DNA from: Chloroflexota bacterium
GTDB taxonomy: Bacteria; Chloroflexota; UBA6077; FW602-bin22; JAMCVK01
Reading direction: 5' to 3'
DNA length: 64,000 bases
Assembly (NCBI GenBank): GCA_023475225.1
Contig: JAMCVK010000028.1
Span: forward strand, 73,962-137,961
The notes beneath the pieces are model-generated. The model saw only the letters and a program-made list of their open reading frames with translations. It ran no database searches and was not told the origin of the DNA. Shown here piece after piece: positions 53,876-61,886 of the stretch (its first letter is position 1; every line of letters begins with the position of its first letter). The translations under genes were made by a program, and so were the position numbers.

Positions 53876-54166
53876 TCATTTAATCTCCTCGATGGCGAAC
53901 GCCACAGTGTTATCCGGACTGGGACAACCGCTGAAGGTAACACCTTCACGGTTCTGAAAGGGATAAGAGGCACCGCGCTGCTTACCATACACCATAGGAT
54001 AGATAGCACATAGCGCCTCCACACACTTTGGCGCAGTGCTCAGGCTCATCCCATCGAAAACCAATTCTTCCCCTACCTTAAAGCCGGCGACGCAGTTGCC
54101 GCGCACCTCTATTACCCTCGCCTTAACCTTCTTAAGTGGCATCCCTTTACCTAAACATACAGACAT
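53876..54166 (-). CDS. Small protein of the TIGR04076 type, copy 2
   Basis: 96 residues with KKVKARVIEVRGNCVAGFKVGEELVFDG, TAPKCVEALCAIYPMV and FSGCPSPDNTVAF, clearly a paralogue of the next gene downstream. The ATG at 54166 has GGGGG six bases upstream; a second ATG eight codons in is an alternative. Cysteines occur in the same two places as in copy 1. Unknown function. Confidence 0.82.
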   Translation of the reverse strand: MSVCLGKGMPLKKVKARVIEVRGNCVAGFKVGEELVFDGMSLSTAPKCVEALCAIYPMVYGKQRGASYPFQNREGVTFSGCPSPDNTVAFAIEEIK

Positions 54167-54177
54167 CGCTTACCCCC

Positions 54178-54924
54178 TTACCGAACGGTCTCGAAATTCG
54201 CAGAGGCCGACAGTCCACGCTGGACGATCGTTGCAACCTCGGCCACCTTACGCCCAAACAGTCGGGCGTATTCCGGGGCTGAGGCCTGTCTGAAGCCCCA
54301 ATCCAACCATGTATCCCTTTCCACCTTCCTCCTCTGCTCGGCTAGAAAAGCCAAGCCGTATGGTGCTTCTCGCTCAGCGAAGCCCACAGGTATCATCTGC
54401 ATCGACATATAGAAATGGACGATCTGCCTGAGTGTTTCCTCCTGTCCACCATGCCTTGCCCCACCGATAGCTATCGCTCCACCTACCTTGTACCTGAACC
54501 AGGAGAAGGACTCCTCCCCCTGGAAATAATTAACGCTGTTGCAGCGATCGATCAATGATTTCAACTGGGCCGGTATCTGTCCGAAGAAGACTGGGCTGGC
54601 GATGATGATGGCATCAGCCTGAGCTATCGCCTCGATGATGGACGGCGCATCATCTTTGTGGACACACTGGAACCATCCCCTGCGTTCACCTCGGCCACAG
54701 AGATAGTCCTCAACGGGTGGGTGACACCTCCTATGGCAGACACCCAAACACGGATCGACCCTTTTGTGAGCGATGGTTAGGAACGTAGTGCTGACACCTT
54801 TACTCTCCGCCGCTCCCTCTAAGGCCTCCTTGATTATAAGCTCGCAATTGCCGTGGCGAGGACTAGCTGCCAGCCCCAACAACTTGATTCCCAACGCTCC
54901 GCCTGGAGACCAATCTTCCGCCAT
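54178..54924 (-). CDS. Iron-sulfur-flavoprotein-like NADPH-dependent FMN reductase
   Basis: 248 residues with a flavodoxin-like fold: LGLAASPRHGNCELIIKEAL at the FMN phosphate loop and DAIIIASPVFFGQIPAQLKSLIDRC. A Cys-rich stretch, VDPCLGVCHRRCHPP, resembles the cluster-binding region of iron-sulfur flavoproteins. It is probably an electron carrier or reductase for the cluster. The start could be the ATG at 54924 or a TTG about 11 codons in. It lies between the TIGR04076 pair and the permease, in the same direction. Confidence 0.82.
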   Translation of the reverse strand: MAEDWSPGGALGIKLLGLAASPRHGNCELIIKEALEGAAESKGVSTTFLTIAHKRVDPCLGVCHRRCHPPVEDYLCGRGERRGWFQCVHKDDAPSIIEAIAQADAIIIASPVFFGQIPAQLKSLIDRCNSVNYFQGEESFSWFRYKVGGAIAIGGARHGGQEETLRQIVHFYMSMQMIPVGFAEREAPYGLAFLAEQRRKVERDTWLDWGFRQASAPEYARLFGRKVAEVATIVQRGLSASANFETVR

Positions 54925-55020
54925 TATCGAACCGGTGATCCTCCACCAGTATATGCAGAATGCCCCCTAGAGACCTCCACCTGAGGGAACCCATCAGGCT
55001 GGTTGTTCCCTGGTGGGACG

Positions 55021-55959
55021 CTAGGCTGAATCTCTGACATAGGGAAGGCAGCTGGCGGCTGGGGCACGGGCCCGCCCTACCCCAAAGAGAGCAAGTAGTG
55101 TTACGACATAGGGTAGCATCACTACCAGCTGGTAGGGCAACTCCAAGCCGAAGGCTTGAATCCGCAGCTGGAAAGCGTCTGCCGCACCGAAAAGGAGACA
55201 AGCCAGGAATGCGCCGAGGGGATTCCATTTGCCAAAGATTATGGCCGAAAAGGCGATGAAGCCACGCCCGGCCGTTATATTTTCCATAAAGGTGTTTAAG
55301 AAACCAATGGTCATCACAGCACCACCGACGCCTGCTAGCATCCCACTGAAAATCACGCAGAGGTAACGAATCAGGAACACATTCACCCCGACGGTGTCAG
55401 CGGCACGAGGATGCTCTCCCACTGCCCTAATCTTCAATCCCCATGTGGTATGGAACATAGTGAAATGGACGAGAGGGACCAGCAGAAAGGCAATATATAC
55501 TAGTGGAATGTGATCGAACAGCACAGTTCCCAAGAAGGGTATCTCACTTAAGAGCGGGACTGGCATCGGGATGAAGGCTGGCACTCTGATCTGCGCCGTG
55601 GTAATGCCAAAATAGGCCCGAAAGACGACGCCAGTTAAGCCGAGCATAAGGATATTGATGGCTACCCCAGAAACGACTTGATCAGCCCGGAAGGTGATGG
55701 TGATGACGGCGTGCAACAGGGCCGTTATCCCACCAGCGATCAGGGCATAGAGAACACCCATCCAGGGATCGCCCGTCTGATGGGAACCGATAACAGCCGC
55801 CAGGGCACCAGCCAACATCATCCCCTCAAGCCCAATGTTGAGCACGCCGGAGCGCTCGGAGAAAACACCACCCATAGCAGCAAAAAGCAACGGTGTGGTC
55901 AGCCGGATGCTGGCGTAGACGAGATCACTCGAGAACAGGCTCAGCAATGTCTCCAGCAC
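55021..55959 (-). CDS. ABC importer permease, nucleoside/BMP type (second)
   Basis: 312 residues with about eight to nine membrane helices, and the family start MLETLLSLFSSDLVYASIRLTTPLLFAAMG followed by FSERSGVLNIGLEGMMLAGALAA. It overlaps the first permease gene by 35 bases, so the two are co-translated. The two permeases probably form a heterodimer with the plus-strand ATPase. A 96-base gap separates it from the flavoprotein-like gene. Confidence 0.92.
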   Translation of the reverse strand: MLETLLSLFSSDLVYASIRLTTPLLFAAMGGVFSERSGVLNIGLEGMMLAGALAAVIGSHQTGDPWMGVLYALIAGGITALLHAVITITFRADQVVSGVAINILMLGLTGVVFRAYFGITTAQIRVPAFIPMPVPLLSEIPFLGTVLFDHIPLVYIAFLLVPLVHFTMFHTTWGLKIRAVGEHPRAADTVGVNVFLIRYLCVIFSGMLAGVGGAVMTIGFLNTFMENITAGRGFIAFSAIIFGKWNPLGAFLACLLFGAADAFQLRIQAFGLELPYQLVVMLPYVVTLLALFGVGRARAPAASCLPYVRDSA

Positions 55960-57049
55960 GTGCTATCTCCTTCCGTTCAAGAATCCTCGGCGCAAATTGA
56001 ATGGCCGTTCCAGCAATCATAAAGAGTACGGCCAGGGCTTGAATGATGTACACAACTACGACAGGTAACTGTACCGCAGTCTGCATAGCGTTGGCCCCAG
56101 TGCGCAAAGCGCCGAAGAAGAGCGCCGCCAACAGGGTACCGAAGGGATGCAGACGCCCAAGCAAGGCGACGGCGATGGCGTCGTAACCATAGCCCGGGGA
56201 GAAACCGTCCAGAAGGCGATACTGTACACCCAGTAGCTCGCCCCCACCGGCCAGGCCAGCCAGTGCCCCACTTAGCCCCATCGTGATAACCATCGTTTTG
56301 GCCACGTTGATGCCAGCATACTGCGCAGCAGAGGCATTGGCCCCCACCATGCGGATCTGGTAACCTAAGGTAGTTCTCCAAAGCACGATATAGACGAATA
56401 CAGCGCAAAGCAGGGCAAGGAGGATACCAGCGTGGAGACGTGTGCCTGGAAAGATGATGGGCAAGCGGGCACTCTCAGCGACCAGGGCTGATTGCGGGTT
56501 CCAGCCCGGTTCCTTCAGCGGACCATGCACAGCATAGCTAGCCAACCAGATAGCGATATAATTCATCAGAATGGTGACGATAACCTCGTTGAACCCCCTG
56601 GTAGCCTTCAAATAGCCTGGTATCGCTCCCCATAATAACCCTCCAAGAAGGGAGGCGATGATTGCCAGGGGTAGATGGATAATCGCTGGCAGTCCAAGGA
56701 GATTTGTCCCGACCCAGGTGGCGAAAATAGCGGCCATGTATAGCTGCCCCTCTGCGCCGATATTGAAGACGCCACCTCGAAAGGAAAGGGTGATAGCCAG
56801 TCCAGCAAGCATCAAGGGGATGGATCTGATTATACTGGTGGTGATCTGACCAAGGTTGCCAAAAGCCCCTTCTAAGAGCGCCTGGTAGGCCACGATGGGG
56901 TTGACACCAACGAGTTGGATGACGATGGCCCCGGCAATAAAAGAGGCAACCACTGCTAGAAGAGGCATCGAAGCATTAAATATGCCTTGAAGGCTGTATC
57001 TGTCCCCCAGCTGACTCCAAAAAGAGGCTCGAGTCAAAGCCTTTCCCAC
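55925..57049 (-). CDS. ABC importer permease, nucleoside/BMP type (first)
   Basis: 374 residues with about ten membrane helices and SFRGGVFNIGAEGQLYMAAIFATWVG, the diagnostic region of YufP/NupP-type permeases. The start is GTG at 57049 with GAGGGG seven bases upstream. Overlaps the second permease by 35 bases. A perfect terminator hairpin separates it from the binding-protein gene. Confidence 0.92.
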   Translation of the reverse strand: MGKALTRASFWSQLGDRYSLQGIFNASMPLLAVVASFIAGAIVIQLVGVNPIVAYQALLEGAFGNLGQITTSIIRSIPLMLAGLAITLSFRGGVFNIGAEGQLYMAAIFATWVGTNLLGLPAIIHLPLAIIASLLGGLLWGAIPGYLKATRGFNEVIVTILMNYIAIWLASYAVHGPLKEPGWNPQSALVAESARLPIIFPGTRLHAGILLALLCAVFVYIVLWRTTLGYQIRMVGANASAAQYAGINVAKTMVITMGLSGALAGLAGGGELLGVQYRLLDGFSPGYGYDAIAVALLGRLHPFGTLLAALFFGALRTGANAMQTAVQLPVVVVYIIQALAVLFMIAGTAIQFAPRILERKEIARAGDIAEPVLE

Positions 57050-57073
57050 TAAGATCCCCTCTACTTTCGCTAG

Positions 57074-57114
57074 AAAAAGGTTACCTGCAGCCGCCGTAGC
57101 GGCTGCAGGTAACC
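57074..57114 (-). terminator. Strong Rho-independent terminator between the binding protein and permease genes
   Basis: Arms of 16 bases (GGTTACCTGCAGCCGC at 57079-57094, its complement at 57099-57114) around a four-base loop, followed on the minus strand by TTTTT. It starts seven bases after the binding-protein stop. Partial readthrough would supply the permeases at lower level, a common device for importers. Confidence 0.85.
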
Positions 57115-57121
57115 AGATGCT

Positions 57122-58219
57122 CTACTTGAATTCGGTCTTCAACTCGATCTTGCCCGCGGCCAGATCCTTCTCCAGCTGCTTGGCCTCGTCCTGGATCTCC
57201 TTGGGAATCATCGGACCCATGGGACCGAGAGCAGACACGCCGTCGGCTATCCCAACCTTGTAATTCTTGCCTCCCAGCTTGCCCTCCTGCGCCCAGGTGC
57301 AGGACTTGAGGACTATCGCCTCCACACTCTGGATAGCACTGGTCAAGACGTGCTTAGGAGCCAAGTGGGTCTGATCCTTGGTCCAACCCATGGCATAGAT
57401 GTTCTTCTCCTTCGCCGCATCAATCGCTCCGATGTTAGCCGCATCGCCATTGGCTAGAATCACATCTACACCAGTGGCAATCTGAGCTAGGGCGGCCTCC
57501 TTCGCCTTACCGATGTCCTCCCAGCTGCCCGTATAGGCCGTGACCACCGTGGCCTTGGGGTTGTACTTCTTCACCGCAATTTTGAAGTTCTCAAAATCGG
57601 CCGCGATGGTCGGGATCTCCATCGCCCCTACCTCTCCAATCTTATTGGTCTTGGTCATCTTGGCCGCAATGAAGCCCATGAGATAGCCCATCTCACCAGC
57701 TTTGAAGAGGAAGGAACTAAGGTTCTTCCCATTGCTCTCGCCTCCGCCGATCTGCACAAACTCAACCTTCGGGAAATCCTTGGCCACCGCCTTCAAAGAA
57801 TCGGCATACTCGAAACCGTGTCCGAAGATCACATTGAAGCCTCGGTTGGCGTAGCTGCGAATAATCTGTTCCTGATCAGCTTGCTTTGTATTCTCGGTAT
57901 TAGCTACTTCTGCCCCGAGCTTCTTCTTGACTTCCTGTAGTCCCTCGTAGGCCGACTGGTTCCAGCCACCATCATTGATCGGGCCCGAGGTGACCAGGGC
58001 CACTTTAAGCTTCATAGCCGTCGGAGTTGGCGTCGCCGCTACCTTCGCTGGGGTTGGCACTGTGGTGGGGGTTGCTGCGGCCGCTGCAACGGTAGCCGTC
58101 GGCTTAGCCACAGTTGGGGTCGGGGTCGGTGCTGCAGCCGGCGCGCCACAGGCTACCAGAAGTCCTAGAACGGCCAGCAGGGCTATCGACACCATCAAAG
58201 GCCCTCTAATTCTACCCAT
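57122..58219 (-). CDS. BMP-family solute-binding lipoprotein
   Basis: Extracellular binding subunit, 365 residues. Lipobox LLVAC (Cys about 24), an Ala/Pro/Thr linker to about residue 68, then the BMP domain: LKVALVTSGPINDGGWNQSAYEGLQE, GFNVIFGHGFEYADSLKAVAK, GVDVILANGDAANIGAI and GKNYKVGIADGV. BMP proteins bind purine nucleosides in characterised cases, but the ligand here is unknown. ATG at 58219 follows AAGGAGG. Confidence 0.93.
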   Translation of the reverse strand: MGRIRGPLMVSIALLAVLGLLVACGAPAAAPTPTPTVAKPTATVAAAAATPTTVPTPAKVAATPTPTAMKLKVALVTSGPINDGGWNQSAYEGLQEVKKKLGAEVANTENTKQADQEQIIRSYANRGFNVIFGHGFEYADSLKAVAKDFPKVEFVQIGGGESNGKNLSSFLFKAGEMGYLMGFIAAKMTKTNKIGEVGAMEIPTIAADFENFKIAVKKYNPKATVVTAYTGSWEDIGKAKEAALAQIATGVDVILANGDAANIGAIDAAKEKNIYAMGWTKDQTHLAPKHVLTSAIQSVEAIVLKSCTWAQEGKLGGKNYKVGIADGVSALGPMGPMIPKEIQDEAKQLEKDLAAGKIELKTEFK

Positions 58220-58383
58220 AGCTGTCGTTTCCTCCTTAGAACCGAATTTTGGTACGAAAACCAGGATATGCCGCGTTGAGTCTCACAGCGTGCTTCCTTT
58301 GGCAAACACCCCCTTTCACCTCAGATTGTGGGTGATATAACGCAGGACTAACCTACCGTCAGTGACCAATCCCCCAAAAATGC

Positions 58384-58413
58384 TTGACAGGAACCACCTT
58401 AATCTGATATTGT
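58384..58413 (+). promoter_or_regulatory. Promoter for the GntR and 2-oxoacid dehydrogenase genes
   Basis: TTGACA at 58384-58389, 18-base spacer, TATTGT at 58408-58413. It would give a leader of about 205 bases and transcribes rightwards. The rest of the 58220-58625 gap has no gene that I can see. Confidence 0.6.
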
Positions 58414-58467
58414 ATGGCTAGAACTCATCTGAAGTCTGAAGAGTTATTAGGTTTAGATGATGGGAAA

Positions 58468-58496
58468 GGTATAACACAAAATTGGTATGTTGTCAA
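58468..58496 (-). promoter_or_regulatory. Promoter for the binding-protein and minus-strand catabolic genes
   Basis: Minus strand TTGACA (58496-58491), 17-base spacer, TATACC (58473-58468). Gives a leader of about 240 bases before the binding-protein ATG. It faces the plus-strand promoter to its left, so both transcripts share about 40 bases at their 5' ends. Confidence 0.6.
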
Positions 58497-58625
58497 GCTC
58501 AAAACGGGATGTTGGCATAACTCAGGCGCACCACAACCTCTGGTAGGACAGCTAAGTGACCCGGCACAAAATAGTGTGGCTTAGCAGCGTTATGAAACAC
58601 TCTCAAAAAGGGGGCCTGTAGAGAT

Positions 58626-59384
58626 ATGAACCTTAAAATAGGTGGTCCTCCGCTTTACTCGCGTGGTAAACGCGTTCTGACCGAATTCATAAGGGAGGGC
58701 GAGTCTCTAAAGGGCAGTAAGCTCCCCTCTGAACAATCCCTGGCCGAACAATTGGGGGTAGGACGCAGTACGATCAGGGAAGCCCTGGCCACCTTAGAGA
58801 AAGAGGGCATAGTGACCAAGAAGCATGGGTTGGGCAATTTTGTGCACTACAGCGCCCTGGAGGCCAAGATGCGCATCGATCTTATCCCCGGCTTTATTGC
58901 TCTTATCGAAGATGCTGGCTATGTGGCCACCTCCACCCAATCCAATCCTCACGTGGAGAGGACCATCGATCTGCAGATAGCCAGGTATCTTAACCTGACC
59001 CCCTCGGAAGACTCACCTCAAGAGGTCTTCGTTTTTGATCGAACCTATTTCGCCAATGGGGGCCCAGCTATCTTCAGTACGACATATATCCCCTGCCCCA
59101 ATCTGCAAACCTTGCCAGCAATACCGTTCCAAGGAGGATTTATAGATTTTCTGGAAGAGCACTGTGGACAGGAAATCGCTCACGCTATAATCTGGTTCAT
59201 ACCGACGCTTGCTGACTCTCGCTTATCCGACATCCTCCAAATCGATCCAACCAATCCATTGATTGAATGGGAGGAGTTATATTACACCTTAGAGGATCGC
59301 CCCGTATGCTTCGTCAGGATATTCTTTAATCCACACTTTATGAAGCTTTGTATGCTCCGTAAAGTCTCGAAATTCAGGATGTGA
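58626..59384 (+). CDS. GntR-family regulator, HutC subfamily
   Basis: 252 residues. N-terminal winged helix (about 10-75: PLYSRGKRVLTEFIREG, KLPSEQSLAEQLGVGRSTIREALATLEKEGIV) and a C-terminal UTRA ligand-binding domain (about 90-245; FVFDRTYFANGGPAIFSTTYIP). HutC-type regulators bind small ligands such as urocanate or sugar phosphates. Located between the binding-protein gene (divergent) and the E1 alpha gene (141 bases downstream, same strand), it probably controls both. Its ligand is probably the cluster's substrate or an intermediate. Confidence 0.92.
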   Translation: MNLKIGGPPLYSRGKRVLTEFIREGESLKGSKLPSEQSLAEQLGVGRSTIREALATLEKEGIVTKKHGLGNFVHYSALEAKMRIDLIPGFIALIEDAGYVATSTQSNPHVERTIDLQIARYLNLTPSEDSPQEVFVFDRTYFANGGPAIFSTTYIPCPNLQTLPAIPFQGGFIDFLEEHCGQEIAHAIIWFIPTLADSRLSDILQIDPTNPLIEWEELYYTLEDRPVCFVRIFFNPHFMKLCMLRKVSKFRM

Positions 59385-59524
59385 GGAGGTTAAGGCGCGA
59401 GGGCTTGTTTCAACACGCTCCTACAAGATTCTAGGGCTTTGCCCCGGCTTCCATTTCCCCCCTATGGACAGGAGGGGGATCAGGACACTTTGGATTAAAT
59501 CAACATATATAAGGAGGTGATTCG

Positions 59525-60526
59525 ATGTCAGTGATGCGTATGACCCCAACGATCGTTACAAATGAAGACCTCATCCAGATGTTTCGGGATATGTGTCTCA
59601 TCAGAAGCTTTGAGACCCATCTGGAGCAACACTTCAAGAAGGGCGAGATTCCCGGCTTCTTCCACTCCGGCGTAGGGCAAGAGGCTGTTCTGGCTGGCGT
59701 CGCTAGAGCCTTGACAAGTAGAGATTACTTCTTCCCTGACCACCGTGGGCACGGCATCATCATCCTGAAAAGCGAACCCCACAAAATAATGGCCGAAATC
59801 TTTGGTCGCAGCACGGGGGTATGCAAGGGGAAAGGCGGCAGTCTCCACATCGCCGATATAGCGGTGGGCAACCTGGGCAACAACGGTATTCAAGGTTCCA
59901 TCTTAGCTACTTGCCTCGGGCCAGCCGTAGCCGCCCAGATACGCAAGACTGATCAAGTAACGGCCGTCTTCTTCGGCGATGGGACGATAGGACGGGGAGA
60001 GTTCCACGAGAGTCTGAACATGGCCTCAGTCTGGAAGCTACCCATCGTCTACCTCTGTGTCAATAATCTCTATGCTATCTCCACGCCGCTGCGAGAGGCT
60101 CATCCAGTAGAGGATCTGGTCGAGATGGTTGTGGGCTATAAGATCCAAACAAAAGTCGTTAACGGGAACGACATCGTGGCTGTATACCAGGCCACAAGTG
60201 AGGCCGTGGCCCACTGCCGGGACGGCAAAGGCCCCTACTTCTTGGAGTTTAAGACCTACCGCTGGCAAGGGCATTTCTCCGGCGATCCGGCCAGTTACAG
60301 ACCAGCCGAAGAGCTAGAGTATTGGAAGGCACGTGATCCTATCAAGCGTCTGAGGGAGAAATGCATTGGGGAAGGGATAGCTACCGAAGCGCAATTGACC
60401 GAGATACAGCGCCGAGTTGACGAAGAAATAGAGGATATGATCCGCTTTGCCCAAGAGAGTCCCTTCCCTGCCCTTGAGGAGGCTACCACCGATATTTACG
60501 TGGGACGGAGGGTTGAAGGAAAATGA
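59525..60526 (+). CDS. 2-oxoacid (pyruvate/acetoin-type) dehydrogenase E1 alpha subunit
   Basis: 333 residues. Thiamine diphosphate (TPP) domain with GDGTIGRGEFHESLNMASVW (GDG about 151-153) closing in CVNN (180-181), HRGHG and GKGGSLH. A near-perfect AAGGAGGTGAT ribosome site precedes the ATG. It overlaps the E1 beta start by four bases. Similarity is to the E1 alpha of acetoin or pyruvate dehydrogenases. Substrate choice cannot be read from these motifs. Confidence 0.92.
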   Translation: MSVMRMTPTIVTNEDLIQMFRDMCLIRSFETHLEQHFKKGEIPGFFHSGVGQEAVLAGVARALTSRDYFFPDHRGHGIIILKSEPHKIMAEIFGRSTGVCKGKGGSLHIADIAVGNLGNNGIQGSILATCLGPAVAAQIRKTDQVTAVFFGDGTIGRGEFHESLNMASVWKLPIVYLCVNNLYAISTPLREAHPVEDLVEMVVGYKIQTKVVNGNDIVAVYQATSEAVAHCRDGKGPYFLEFKTYRWQGHFSGDPASYRPAEELEYWKARDPIKRLREKCIGEGIATEAQLTEIQRRVDEEIEDMIRFAQESPFPALEEATTDIYVGRRVEGK

Positions 60527-61500
60527 GAACCATCTCTTTCTTACAAGCTATCAATGAAGCACTTCGCCAGGAAATGGAGAGGGACGAGACGGTTTTCCTG
60601 CTGGGCGAAGATATCGCCAAAATGGGTGGTGACTTCGGGGCAACCAGGGGACTGTGGCAAAGATTCGGCTCAGAAAGGGTGAAGGATACGCCCCTCTCCG
60701 AGGCCGCCATTTTAGGAGTAGCTAATGGCGCGGCTTTCGTGGGCATGCGACCAGTAGCCGAGATCATGTTTGCTGACTTCATCACCGAATGCTATGATCA
60801 GATTGTGAATAACGCGACGAAGGCGCACCATATGTTTGGTGGACAAATTAAATGCCCTATCGTTATCAGAACCGCCTGTGGTGGTGGTTTTCACGCCGGG
60901 CCGCATCACTCACAGAGCATCGAGGGCTGGTTCATGAATGTCCCCGGGCTTACCATCGTCGCCCCCTCTACACCCTACGATGCCAAGGGGCTGCTCATTG
61001 CCTCTATCCGTGATGATAACCCCATCCTTTTCCTGGAGCATAAGATGCTCTATGGGAAGAAGGGTAAGGTACCCGAGGAACCCTATATCGTTCCCATAGG
61101 AGTGGCCAATATCAAGCGTGCAGGCAACGATGTCACCGTTATAGCCAGTATGAAGACTGTGCACGATTCTCTGGATGTCGCTTCCGAACTGGAAAAGGAG
61201 GGCATCAGCGTGGAGGTGCTCGACCTGCGGACCATCCTTCCCCTGGATAAGCCAACTATATTGAAATCTGTAGCCAAGACAGGGAGAGCAGTCATCGTCC
61301 ATGAGGCATCCAAGACAGGTGGACCCGGTGCTGAGATATGCGCTCTCCTGGCCGAAGAAGGGTTTGGACACCTGAAGAAGCCGCCGAAACGGGTCGCCGC
61401 CTTAGATGCCCCCTTAGCCTTTGCCCCGGGACTGGAGGACTACATCTTGCCCAGTAAGGAAGATATACGTAAAGCTATCCTAGAGGTGATGCGGTCTTAA
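60523..61500 (+). CDS. 2-oxoacid (pyruvate/acetoin-type) dehydrogenase E1 beta subunit
   Basis: 325 residues. It has VFLLGEDIAKMGGDFGATRGLWQRFG, the PYR-domain DTPLSEAAILGVANGAAFVGMRPVAEIMFADF, GPHHSQSIEGWFMNVPGL, and a C-terminal transketolase-like domain with VIASMKTVHDSLDVASELEKEGISVEVLDLRTI. It overlaps the E1 alpha stop by four bases (ATGA). The pair forms the TPP-dependent decarboxylase. Confidence 0.93.
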   Translation: MRTISFLQAINEALRQEMERDETVFLLGEDIAKMGGDFGATRGLWQRFGSERVKDTPLSEAAILGVANGAAFVGMRPVAEIMFADFITECYDQIVNNATKAHHMFGGQIKCPIVIRTACGGGFHAGPHHSQSIEGWFMNVPGLTIVAPSTPYDAKGLLIASIRDDNPILFLEHKMLYGKKGKVPEEPYIVPIGVANIKRAGNDVTVIASMKTVHDSLDVASELEKEGISVEVLDLRTILPLDKPTILKSVAKTGRAVIVHEASKTGGPGAEICALLAEEGFGHLKKPPKRVAALDAPLAFAPGLEDYILPSKEDIRKAILEVMRS

Positions 61501-61586
61501 AATTCTCGCGGCGCCTATATCCCATCAGCAGGCAGGAATATAGTTCACGATCCCTACAAACGCATCAGCTGCAACGGAGGTAAGCA

Positions 61587-61853
61587 ATGGCCGAAACGAT
61601 CGTTATGCCCAAGCTAGGCCTGACTATGACCGAAGGCACCTTGGCGAAATGGGTGAAGAACGAGGGAGAAGCCATACAACAGGATGAGGTTATCGCCGAA
61701 GTGGAAACGGACAAGATCACCAGTGATATCGCTGCCCCCACGTCCGGAATTCTGACCAGGATACTCGTCCAACCAGGAGAAACGGTCCCGGTTGGCACAC
61801 CTTTGGCTATCCTCGCTTCCCCAGGGGAGATCGCTGAGCCTAACGAAGGTTAG
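61587..61853 (+). CDS. Free-standing lipoyl-domain protein
   Basis: An 88-residue protein that is a single lipoyl domain: ETIVMPKLGLTMTEGTLAKWV, EVIAEVETDKITSDIAAPTSG with lipoylated Lys about 43, then a short acidic tail. There is no subunit-binding or catalytic domain. It follows E1 beta by 86 bases and precedes the E2 core by 33 bases. ATG at 61587 has GGAGG upstream. It replaces the lipoyl arm normally fused to E2. Confidence 0.93.
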   Translation: MAETIVMPKLGLTMTEGTLAKWVKNEGEAIQQDEVIAEVETDKITSDIAAPTSGILTRILVQPGETVPVGTPLAILASPGEIAEPNEG

Positions 61854-61886
61854 CCATCAGTTGAATGAGAAAGGACAGTCCTAGAG

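Noticed and set aside
58220-58460. Purine or other riboswitch in the binding-protein leader
   Set aside because: The leader is long and the neighbouring genes fit purine handling, but I could not match the known purine or pterin riboswitch core.
59455-59480. C/G-run hairpin (TCCCCCC...GGGGGA) upstream of E1 alpha as a terminator
   Set aside because: Only six perfect pairs and no T-run after it.
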